Translations under genes and position numbers: made by a program
Notes under the pieces: generated by a model
Seen by the model: the letters and a program-made list of their open reading frames with translations, nothing else
The model's database searches: none
What the model was told of the DNA's origin: nothing
Shown here: positions 40,627 through 47,619 of the stretch, in pieces
Layout of the letters: each line of letters opens with the position of its first letter
How positions within the stretch are numbered: position 1 is the first letter of the stretch
NCBI GenBank assembly: GCA_965199105.1
Contig: CBDAQO010000002.1
Span: 2,728,001-2,792,000 of the forward strand
Length of the DNA: 64,000 nt
Direction of reading: 5' to 3'
Source: LMUY01 sp965199105
Lineage (GTDB): Bacteria > Pseudomonadota > Alphaproteobacteria > Acetobacterales > Acetobacteraceae

Positions 40627-41637
40627 ATGACCCAAATCGACGGAAGGCCGCTCTCGCCGCAACTCGCCGGAGAGCCGGACGAGGCGCTGATGGTGCGCGC
40701 GGCCTGGCTGTATCACCTGGTTGGCAAGACGCAGGAGGACGTGGCGGCGCAGCTCGGCGTGCACCGCAGCCGCGTGGTCCGCCTGTTGGCCGAGGCAAGG
40801 GAGCGCGGCCTGGTGAGCGTCAGCATCAATCACGAATCAGTGCGCGACCTGGAGGTGGAGCAGGCCATCGCCGACCACTTCAAGCTCGATTTCTGCCTGG
40901 CCACGCCGTCCGTGGGGCTGGAGGTCGGCGACAGCAGCGTCGTGGCGACCGCCCAGGCCCAGCTTGCCCGCCGCGCGGTGGGCTCCGCCGCAGCCGCCCT
41001 GTTGCGCAGCCGCTTGGGGCAGGGGCCGCTCACCGTAGGCGTCAGTTGGGGGCGCACGCTGGAGCAGGTGGCGCTGCACCTGGCCGGCGTGCGCAACCCG
41101 GCGGCGCGGTTCGTCTCCCTCATGGGGTCACTGACGCAGAACTCCGCCTCCAACCCGTTCGAGGTCGTGCAGGCGCTGGCGGCACGCACCGGCGGCGCCG
41201 GATACTTCCTGCCGGTGCCGTTCATCGCCGACAGCGAGCGGGGTCGCGAGGTGCTGCTGTCCCAGCGCAGCGTAGCAGCGGCGATGGATGTGGCGCTTGG
41301 GGCCGACCTCTATCTGCTCAGCCTAGGCGAGCTGAGCGAAACCGCCATCTTGCGGCAACAGAACATGATCTCCGCCAAGCAACTGGCCGAGCTGCTCGCC
41401 GCCGGCGCGGTGTGCGACACGCTGGGCCGCTTCTTCGACGCCGCCGGCCGCCCGGTGGACCACGAACTGGCCCGGCGCAGCCTGGCCGTCCCCTTCGAGG
41501 CGCTGCTCGGCCGCGACGTGGTGCTACTCTCCGCCGGCGTGGCGAAGGTGCGCGCGGTCGCAGCGGTGCTGCGCACGGGCGTGGCCCGGGGCCTCGTTAT
41601 CGACGGAGATGCAGCTCGCTTGCTTGCCGCGCTCTGA
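40627..41637 (+). CDS. SorC-family transcriptional regulator
   Basis: A 336-residue sugar-binding regulator. The N-terminus has a helix-turn-helix (VGKTQEDVAAQLGVHRSRVV with RLLAEARERGLVSV), and the remainder is the SorC/CggR effector domain (GQGPLTVGVSWGRTLEQVAL, GADLYLLSLGELSETAILRQ, AGAVCDTLGRFFDAAGRPVD). Effectors of this family are usually phosphorylated sugars, so the product of the neighbouring FGGY kinase is a likely inducer. Divergent from the operon it probably controls. ATG at 40627. The element's attachment repeat lies just after its stop. Confidence 0.88.
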   Translation: MTQIDGRPLSPQLAGEPDEALMVRAAWLYHLVGKTQEDVAAQLGVHRSRVVRLLAEARERGLVSVSINHESVRDLEVEQAIADHFKLDFCLATPSVGLEVGDSSVVATAQAQLARRAVGSAAAALLRSRLGQGPLTVGVSWGRTLEQVALHLAGVRNPAARFVSLMGSLTQNSASNPFEVVQALAARTGGAGYFLPVPFIADSERGREVLLSQRSVAAAMDVALGADLYLLSLGELSETAILRQQNMISAKQLAELLAAGAVCDTLGRFFDAAGRPVDHELARRSLAVPFEALLGRDVVLLSAGVAKVRAVAAVLRTGVARGLVIDGDAARLLAAL

Positions 41638-41685
41638 AACGGTCCCGCGGCCGGAACCAGTCAGACGCGAAATGCCCAACAACCG

Positions 41686-41734
41686 TTGGCGCGCCCGCAA
41701 AGACTCGAACTTCCAACCCCCAGATTCGTAGTCT
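41686..41734. repeat. attL: displaced tRNA-Arg 3' end, 49-bp direct repeat
   Basis: Matches 57933-57981 at 48 of 49 positions; the only difference is C at 41698 versus G at 57945. That base lies in the T stem of the tRNA, where the displaced copy would break a G-C pair, as expected for a copy released from selection. The repeat stands 166 bases before the integrase gene. Confidence 0.92.
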
Positions 41735-41838
41735 TACCCTGACCCCTAACCGGCTCTAACGGTCTGGTGACTTGGTTCACAAATTACTCCGAAAATACCT
41801 TGCATTCCGCGGGTTTGTTATGGCTGGTTAGTCACCGT

Positions 41839-41896
41839 GGGTAACGCCCCATAACCGGGGTGATCTGTTACCCCAGTGTTACCCGCGGAGATCACC
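41839..41896 (+). promoter_or_regulatory. Integrase leader: GTTACCC heptamers and hairpin over the ribosome site
   Basis: GTTACCC occurs inverted at 41839-41845 and direct at 41867-41873 and 41878-41884. A perfect 8-base inverted repeat GGTGATCT (41859-41866) / AGATCACC (41889-41896) ends five bases before the integrase ATG and includes the CGGAG ribosome site in one arm. The heptamers are candidate integrase arm sites or autoregulatory sites, and the hairpin could limit translation. Confidence 0.5.
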
Positions 41897-41900
41897 AGAC

Positions 41901-43232
41901 ATGCCAACGGTCAAACTGACGGACGCAGCGGTGCAGCGCTTCAAGGCGCCTCCGGGTGGCCGGGTCGAGTATTTCGATGCCACCTTGCCGGGTTTCGGTG
42001 TCCGGGTGGCGGGGCCAACAGCCCGCAGCCCCGAGGGCCGTAAATCCTGGGTGCTGTTCTATCGGTTCGGCGGAGAGCAACGGCGGCTGACCCTCGAACC
42101 CGGTTATCCAGCTCTGAGCCTGGCTGACGCCCGCAAGCGGGCAGGGGACGCGCTAACGCTCTTGTCCAAGGGCACAGACCCGGCGGCCGATAAGGTGGCC
42201 ACGAAGGCGGCCGCGGCCCGCAAACCAGATACCATAGGCAACATCGTCGAGGAGTTCATCAAGCGCCACCTTGAGGGCAAGCGCCGGGCGCCGCGGTATA
42301 TCGAGGAGACCCGCCGCAACTTTGACCTTCATGTGCTTCCCCGGTGGAAGGATAGACCGATTGGCAGCATTACCCGCCGGGACGTGATCGAACTGCTGGA
42401 TGCGGTCATGGATGGCGGCAGCAAGGTCAAGCAGGCGGACGGCACCACGAAGAAAGTCAAAGGCGGCCCGATCGCGGCCAACCGGGTGCTGGCGGCGGTG
42501 CGGGCGCTGTTCAATTGGGCCCTTCGCCGCGGGGTGATCGATACGACGCCGGCCGCGTTGGTGCAACGCCCCGGCGAGGAAACCCAGCGGGAGCGGACCC
42601 TGACCGCAGACGAGCTGCGGGTGATCTGGCCGGCCATGGAGGCCATGGCCTACCCGCTCGGGCCGTTCTTTCGCATGGTGCTGCTGACCGGGTGCCGCCG
42701 GGAGGAGGTCGCCACCATGGCGTGGGCAGACATCGACCTCGAGGAAAAGGTCTGGACGATTCCGGCCGAGGTGACCAAGGCGGGCAGGGGGCACGCCGTG
42801 CCGCTGTCGCCGGCTGCCATGGCGCTGCTGAAGTCGCTCCCTCGCAAGACGACCAAGGCTGCCAAGGGCGGCCTGATGCCCAGCCCGCACGTGTTTACCA
42901 CCTACGGCTCCGCCCCGATTAGCGGGTATAGCGTGGCGAAGAAGGCGATAGACGCAAAGGTCGCCAAGGTCCGTGCCGAGGCCGAGTTGGCGGAGATACC
43001 GGCTTGGACCGTTCACGATCTGCGCCGCACGGCGGCAACGGAGATGGCCCGGCTTGGCGTGTCCCGGTTCACGATCAGCCGGGTGCTGAACCATTCCGAC
43101 CGGAGCGTGACGGGAATCTATGACCGGCACAGCTACTTGGCCGAGAAACGGCAAGCGCTGGAAACATGGGCGGCATACCTGACCGGGCTGACCGATCCGG
43201 CGAAGGACAACGTCGTGGCGTTGCGGGCATGA
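41901..43232 (+). CDS. int: Tyrosine-type site-specific integrase (P4-integrase class)
   Basis: A 443-residue recombinase. Residues ~1-90 are a DUF4102-type arm-binding domain (VKLTDAAVQRFKAPPGGRVE, LTLEPGYPALSLADARKRAG). Next come a core-binding SAM-like domain and the catalytic domain, with box I Arg in LLTGCRREEVATMAWADIDL, box II VHDLRRTAATEMARLGVSRF, the H in NHSDRSVTG, and the nucleophile Tyr in GIYDRHSY near residue 405. It inserts the element in the tRNA-Arg 3' end. It lies at the end distant from the intact tRNA. The stop overlaps the next start (ATGA). Confidence 0.95.
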   Translation: MPTVKLTDAAVQRFKAPPGGRVEYFDATLPGFGVRVAGPTARSPEGRKSWVLFYRFGGEQRRLTLEPGYPALSLADARKRAGDALTLLSKGTDPAADKVATKAAAARKPDTIGNIVEEFIKRHLEGKRRAPRYIEETRRNFDLHVLPRWKDRPIGSITRRDVIELLDAVMDGGSKVKQADGTTKKVKGGPIAANRVLAAVRALFNWALRRGVIDTTPAALVQRPGEETQRERTLTADELRVIWPAMEAMAYPLGPFFRMVLLTGCRREEVATMAWADIDLEEKVWTIPAEVTKAGRGHAVPLSPAAMALLKSLPRKTTKAAKGGLMPSPHVFTTYGSAPISGYSVAKKAIDAKVAKVRAEAELAEIPAWTVHDLRRTAATEMARLGVSRFTISRVLNHSDRSVTGIYDRHSYLAEKRQALETWAAYLTGLTDPAKDNVVALRA

Positions 43233-43687
43233 GCGCCCACGATGACGGGTCATACGCAGGCATGTGGCTCAACTGGTCCGAGCACTGGTGGAAAGAAACG
43301 GCCAATCCGCTGCATGTGTGGCGCGCATTGGCGTTCTGCCTGAACTCTGACCCGCCGCTGCCCACACCGGACTGGTGCCTGCCCTACCTGGCAAAGAGCG
43401 CGGCCAGCATTGAGTCGCTGATGTGCGGTCGAGACTTTCGCAACGACCATCCTCGGATATCCCCAACGGAAGCGCATGCGTTGACGGCGGAGGCGCTTGA
43501 GTTCAGCCGACAGGGAAAAAAGAGCGCCTTCACCGAAATAGCTGAATCCAGCGGGTTGCAAAGGCATGCCATGGACGCTGCCCTAGGACACGACGCCGTC
43601 GAAGCGATTAGGAAAGAACGATCCGTCACAGAGGAACGAGCGAGACGCCTCCTCGCCAAAGGCCAGCGACTGGCCCGTCAACGGTAA
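43229..43687 (+). CDS. Hypothetical protein co-transcribed with integrase
   Basis: A 152-residue soluble protein rich in Trp at the N-terminus (AGMWLNWSEHWWKETANPLH followed by VWRALAFCL). The pattern 'NP-L-VW-A' followed by PDWCLPYLAKSAASIESL is one I recall in small proteins of alphaproteobacterial integrated elements, without assigned function. The C-terminus is charged (KERSVTEERARRLLAKGQRL) and could form a helix-turn-helix. The ATG at 43229 overlaps the integrase stop, so it may modulate integration, for example as a directionality factor. This role is a guess. Confidence 0.6.
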   Translation: MSAHDDGSYAGMWLNWSEHWWKETANPLHVWRALAFCLNSDPPLPTPDWCLPYLAKSAASIESLMCGRDFRNDHPRISPTEAHALTAEALEFSRQGKKSAFTEIAESSGLQRHAMDAALGHDAVEAIRKERSVTEERARRLLAKGQRLARQR

Positions 43688-43812
43688 AACTTCCTGGCGA
43701 GGTTTCACCCGGCCAACGTCACTTCTGGTAGAACTTCGAACGTGGCTTCTGGCCGGATGCACCGATACTTAGTCCCCCGTCACCGGACATCACCGGTTAG
43801 AACGGAGGTGAG

Positions 43813-44058
43813 ATGCAACCCCAGTTTCAAGCTGAGACGCGCCGGGCTTCGATGCCGGCACTCGATGACGAGGCGCTGCTGAACAGCGCACAGACTAAGG
43901 CTAGATGCGGTAACGTAACCGATATATGCATTTGGCGCTGGATGCGCGATGCGCGTGTTGCATTCCCACAACCGGTAAAGATCAACAAGCGCAACTATTG
44001 GCGGCTCGGCGACCTGCGCGCCTGGCAGGAACGCCATACCACCAAGGCCGCCGCTTAG
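43813..44058 (+). CDS. AlpA-like / excisionase-type HTH protein
   Basis: An 81-residue protein with a MerR/AlpA-type helix-turn-helix: TKARCGNVTDICIWRWMRDA followed by PQPVKINKRNYWRLGDLRAW. The 'W-WMRD...FP-P-KI--R-YW' wing pattern is characteristic of AlpA/phage excisionase proteins of P4-like elements. It has a strong ribosome site (GGAGGTGAG). Likely roles are excision directionality and activation of the replication operon. Two hairpins follow the gene. Confidence 0.82.
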   Translation: MQPQFQAETRRASMPALDDEALLNSAQTKARCGNVTDICIWRWMRDARVAFPQPVKINKRNYWRLGDLRAWQERHTTKAAA

Positions 44059-44071
44059 CCCCCCACGAAAA

Positions 44072-44137
44072 CTGCCGACCCCGGCGAGGATCGGCAGCGC
44101 ATCGTTTGGGCAGCGTGTCAGTTTCCGGCCGACACGC
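44072..44137 (+). terminator. Two tandem hairpins after the AlpA-like gene
   Basis: CTGCCGA (44072-44078) pairs with TCGGCAG (44091-44097), and GCGTGTC (44113-44119) pairs with GACACGC (44131-44137). Neither is followed by a run of T, so they may be factor-dependent terminators, processing sites or protein-binding sites rather than simple terminators. Confidence 0.4.
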
Positions 44138-44195
44138 CGAACATAGCGGGACGCTGCGACAGGTTCAAGCGTGGGGAGGCCAAGGAGCCTCCATA

Positions 44196-44417
44196 GTGTT
44201 CATCAACCATCGGTTTCCAACCCAATACGGTCGCGCTCTTGTCAGCGAGCCGCTAGCGCTCATCATTCCCCGTGATGCCGCCGCCGCCATGGCCTTCGCC
44301 ATCCGTATCGATCGCCAGGCGGACGCGCTGCTCGCCGAGGGCCGATTTGCAGCCGCCGAGCGACTGTCCCACGCCGCCCTAGAGGCGCGCTGCCGGGCGA
44401 CGGGGGCGCGGGCATGA
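44196..44417 (+). CDS. Small hypothetical protein of the replication operon
   Basis: About 73 residues, starting at a GTG with AAGGAG nine bases upstream (VFINHRFPTQYGRALVSEPL). The C-terminal half is an alanine-rich amphipathic helix (ADALLAEGRFAAAERLSHAA). No known family. It ends with an ATGA overlap with the next gene, indicating operon coupling with the primase. Its longer in-frame extension upstream runs across the hairpins and is rejected. Confidence 0.5.
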   Translation: MFINHRFPTQYGRALVSEPLALIIPRDAAAAMAFAIRIDRQADALLAEGRFAAAERLSHAALEARCRATGARA

Positions 44418-44689
44418 GCATCATGGTCAATGCCATCGTGGACGAAGCCACTGCCGGCGACCGCCGTTGGTTCCTCCGCCATCCCGGGCGTAATACCTAC
44501 GTCCGAGGCTTCGTTCCCGGCGAGATGCCCGTGTCCATGCCCATGGGCGACGGTGTGGCGGTCACGGTCGTGCGCCAGATCGGGAAAGGGGTGCGGCTGC
44601 GCTTCCCTCTCTACGTGCAGCGGATGCCGGCGGACACGGAAGCGGATGCGCTGCGGCTACTTCGGCTCGCGAAGGGAAAAGAAGCTTGA
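44414..44689 (+). CDS. Small hypothetical protein upstream of the primase
   Basis: A 91-residue protein (MSIMVNAIVDEATAGDRRWF at the start; VAVTVVRQIGKGVRLRFPLY in the middle) with a beta-rich core and basic residues, ending LRLLRLAKGKEA. Position between two overlapping genes (ATGA at both ends, TTGA at the primase start) indicates translation as one unit with the primase. Function unknown; it may be a nucleic-acid-binding accessory factor. Confidence 0.55.
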   Translation: MSIMVNAIVDEATAGDRRWFLRHPGRNTYVRGFVPGEMPVSMPMGDGVAVTVVRQIGKGVRLRFPLYVQRMPADTEADALRLLRLAKGKEA

Positions 44690-46905
44690 GCGCCTACGAG
44701 CGCGAGCCATCCGTTCTCGCCCGCGCAATGGGGCCTGTCGCCCGCGAGTTGCTGGGCGAGCCCAACGAGGGTCTGTCCACCGATGACGATCTGAAGTTCG
44801 GCACCCGCGGCAGCATCGCCGTCAACCTGAAGGCCGGGACCTACTTCGACCATTCCGCGGGCGAAGGCGGGGGCGTGCTCGATCTCGTCATGCGCCAGCG
44901 TCACACCGACAAGGATGGTGCCCTGGCCTGGCTGCGCGAACGCAAGCACATCCCCGAACCGGCCAGCAAAATGAAGATCGTGGCGCGCTACCCCTACACC
45001 GACCCGGACGGCAAGCTGCTGTACGAGGTGGTGCGCCTCGATCCGAAAGACTTCCGGCAACGCCGGCCGGACGGGGCTGGCGGATGGGTCTGGAAGACAA
45101 AGGGGATGCCCTTGGTTCTCTACCGCCTGCCGTCATTGCCGGCGGCGGTGCGGGCCGGGACGGTGGTCTACGTCACCGAAGGCGAGAAGGCTGCCGACGC
45201 CCTCGCCGCTGCCGGCGTGACGGCCACATGCAGCCCACGGGGGGCGAACAAGTGGCGGGACAGCTACTCGCCGACCCTGGCCGGCGCCGACGTCGTGCTG
45301 CTGCCCGATAACGACAGCCCTGGACGCGATCACATGGCGATGGTGGCGGCTAGCCTGCGCCGCCTGACGACGCCCGTGACGCGGCTGCGCGTGGTCGCCC
45401 TGCCCGACCTCCCCGAGAAGGCGGATGTATTCGATTGGCTGAAGGCCGGGGGCACCGTCGCCGACCTGGCCAGGCTGACCGAGGAAGCCCCCGAGCCTGA
45501 TATCGCCCCCGAGCCGCCGGACACGCAGGCGGGCGAGAAAGCTGGGCTGACGGAGGATGGCATAGCGCTGGCGTTCGCGGCCGAGCACGGCGGCGAACTG
45601 CGCTACTGCCACCACGCCCAGCACTGGTATGTGTGGGCCGGGTCCTACTGGCGGCGAGAGGAAACCAAGCTCGCGTTCTCCTACGCACGCGAACTCTGCC
45701 GCCGCTTGGCGCCGAAGGCCGAGGAGAAGGAACAGCCTAAGATAAGCAAGGCTGCGTTCTCCGCATCGGTCGAGCGCTTCGCCCAGGCTGACCGGGTGTT
45801 CGCCGTCACGGCCGAGACGTGGGACCGCGACCCGTGGTTGCTGGGCACACCAGGCGGCACCGTGGACCTGCGCACGGGCGAGCTACGCTCCGCCGATCGC
45901 AACGACCTGATTACCAAGCACACCGCATGCGCGCCCGCTGCACCCGGCACACCGCATCCCGAGTGGACAGTGTTCCTCGACGCCGCAACTGGCAACGACA
46001 AGGAGCTGCAAGCCTTCCTGCAGCGGCTTGTCGGCTACATGCTGACGGGCGACGTCACGGAGGAGGTGTTGGCCTTCCTCTACGGCGAGGGCGGCACTGG
46101 AAAGGGAACCTTCCTCGGCACGATCGTGTCCGTTCTGCACGATTACGCCGTGTCCGTGCCGATCGAGGTGTTCACCGCCGGCACCCGGCTGAACCTGGAA
46201 TACTACCGGGCGCAGATGGCCGGCGCCCGTCTCGTTACCGCCAGCGAGACGGAAGCTGGCGCGACCTGGGCCGAAAGCCAGATCAAGGAGATGACCGGCA
46301 ACGAGGCGCCGCTGTCCGGTCGGCACCCTTACGGCAAGCCGTTCACGTTCATGCCGCGCTTCAAGATCATGCTCGTCGGCAACCATGCGCCGCGGCTCAA
46401 GGGTCGGTCCAAAGCAATGGAGCGCCGAATGCGGATTGCTCCATTCAAGCACAAGCCGGAGAAGCCGGATCATGGGTTGAAGGAGCGGCTGCGCAAAGAA
46501 CTGCCAGCAATCCTTCGCTGGTGCATTGATGGATGTATGGCGTGGCAGAAACAACGGCTCGGGACGTGTAAAGCCGTAGCTAGCGAGACGGACACGTATT
46601 TCGCGCAGCAGGATCACTTCGGCCGGTGGCTTGCCGAACGGTGTATCATCGGCTCGAGCATGACACCGGTCAGTGAGCGCCCGAGTAAGCTACTGGCGGA
46701 TTTCCTCGCCTGGTCGAAAGAGGGTGGGGAGGCGAGCGTCACGGCGAGTGAGTTCCGGGAGCTAGTGGAGCGGACACCCGGCCTTCGGTATGCCCGAGTC
46801 AAGGGTATCCAGTGGGTGCGTTACCTTGACCTCAAGACGGCCAAGCAGACCGAGGAAGACCTCGAAACAGCGGGCGCAGGCGAGGAAGACCCGGCTGGGG
46901 GGTAG
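44686..46905 (+). CDS. D5-type primase-helicase (TOPRIM plus SF3 helicase)
   Basis: A 739-residue replication protein. The N-terminus carries a TOPRIM-like catalytic core: VVYVTEGEKAADALAAAGVT near residue 163 and VVLLPDNDSPGRDHMAM near residue 205. A D5_N region (TWDRDPWLLGTPGGTVDLRT) leads to the SF3 helicase: Walker A LYGEGGTGKGTFLGT near residue 467, and FKIMLVGNHAPRLKGRSKAM (motif C type). Such proteins replicate P4-like satellites and many phages from a dedicated origin. It starts with TTG at 44686 overlapping the previous stop; the ATG at 44728 is an alternative. Complete. Confidence 0.92.
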   Translation: MSAYEREPSVLARAMGPVARELLGEPNEGLSTDDDLKFGTRGSIAVNLKAGTYFDHSAGEGGGVLDLVMRQRHTDKDGALAWLRERKHIPEPASKMKIVARYPYTDPDGKLLYEVVRLDPKDFRQRRPDGAGGWVWKTKGMPLVLYRLPSLPAAVRAGTVVYVTEGEKAADALAAAGVTATCSPRGANKWRDSYSPTLAGADVVLLPDNDSPGRDHMAMVAASLRRLTTPVTRLRVVALPDLPEKADVFDWLKAGGTVADLARLTEEAPEPDIAPEPPDTQAGEKAGLTEDGIALAFAAEHGGELRYCHHAQHWYVWAGSYWRREETKLAFSYARELCRRLAPKAEEKEQPKISKAAFSASVERFAQADRVFAVTAETWDRDPWLLGTPGGTVDLRTGELRSADRNDLITKHTACAPAAPGTPHPEWTVFLDAATGNDKELQAFLQRLVGYMLTGDVTEEVLAFLYGEGGTGKGTFLGTIVSVLHDYAVSVPIEVFTAGTRLNLEYYRAQMAGARLVTASETEAGATWAESQIKEMTGNEAPLSGRHPYGKPFTFMPRFKIMLVGNHAPRLKGRSKAMERRMRIAPFKHKPEKPDHGLKERLRKELPAILRWCIDGCMAWQKQRLGTCKAVASETDTYFAQQDHFGRWLAERCIIGSSMTPVSERPSKLLADFLAWSKEGGEASVTASEFRELVERTPGLRYARVKGIQWVRYLDLKTAKQTEEDLETAGAGEEDPAGG

Positions 46906-47232
46906 GCGGGTGCAGGGCAAACAAGGACTTCTCTCACGCGCGTCCCGTGCGCGCGCACACACACGAAGGGATAGTCCGGTTTTAGCCTACCTCTGCCTAC
47001 CCCCCAATCTCTGGGGTAGGGCCTGGGGGGCGCGTGCCTCCAACCTCCGCTTATTGATGCTTCCTGACCGTGGGCTATTGGCAGCGCAACTGAGCTTGGC
47101 ATTCGCCACCTTAAAGCAACCGCTCGCGATCATAGACACACGATACTAGGTCTGGTGACGCATTGTTATAGAGTGTTGTAATTGCGCATGATTGCTTGTG
47201 CCTGATACTCTATTGATTGTTCCCAGGTAACT
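46906..47232 (+). other. 327-base non-coding region: hairpin, possible origin and TerS promoter
   Basis: No gene is seen. CCTACCCC (46996-47003) and GGGGTAGG (47013-47020) form a perfect stem of eight with a nine-base loop; a further GCCTACC copy precedes it (46985-46991) and a GGTAGGC lies at the primase stop. Such repeats beside a primase-helicase gene could be an origin. Near the end the sequence becomes AT-richer, with a promoter-like TTGCGC (47182-47187), an 18-base spacer and TACTCT (47206-47211). Confidence 0.4.
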
Positions 47233-47619
47233 GTGGGGTATCTAAACGTGCCAGATGGCGTCGGAAAAGTCCGCAAGGTGAGGGTCTACAGCAGCCCGGC
47301 TACGCTGCTGAAGATGGACCAACGCACCCGTGAAGCGCGGCTGATGCGCGAAACGCGGGCGGATTTAGTGAAGCACGTTGGCGGCCAGCCTAGCGCGACA
47401 CAGAGGGCACTGATTGACCGGGCTGTGCGCCTCACCCTTCAACTACACCTTATCGACGCGAAGCAGGCCGACGCGCCCCTAACAGAGCACGATGCGCGGG
47501 TCTATTTGAGTTGGTGCAACACATTAACCCGCCTCTGCCGCCAGCTTGGTCTGGATGGTGCAAAGGCCAGCCGGCCATCTCTTCGCGAATACCTCGACGG
47601 CAAAGCGGCAGCACATTGA
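47233..47619 (+). CDS. Terminase-small-subunit-like protein of the element
   Basis: About 128 residues, GTG start (a second GTG 15 bases later is possible). The segment YSSPATLLKMDQRTREARLM followed by RETRADLVKHVGGQPSATQR and ALIDRAVRLTLQLHLID is one I know from proteins next to TerL in alphaproteobacterial integrated elements. The TTGA overlap with the large subunit supports a TerS role, and in satellites a dedicated TerS would direct packaging to the element's own DNA. No classical HTH is obvious. Confidence 0.65.
   Translation: MGYLNVPDGVGKVRKVRVYSSPATLLKMDQRTREARLMRETRADLVKHVGGQPSATQRALIDRAVRLTLQLHLIDAKQADAPLTEHDARVYLSWCNTLTRLCRQLGLDGAKASRPSLREYLDGKAAAH

Noticed and set aside
46952..46974. 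CG/CA dinucleotide run as a phase-variable microsatellite
   Set aside because: It is short, interrupted and not within a gene or clear promoter.
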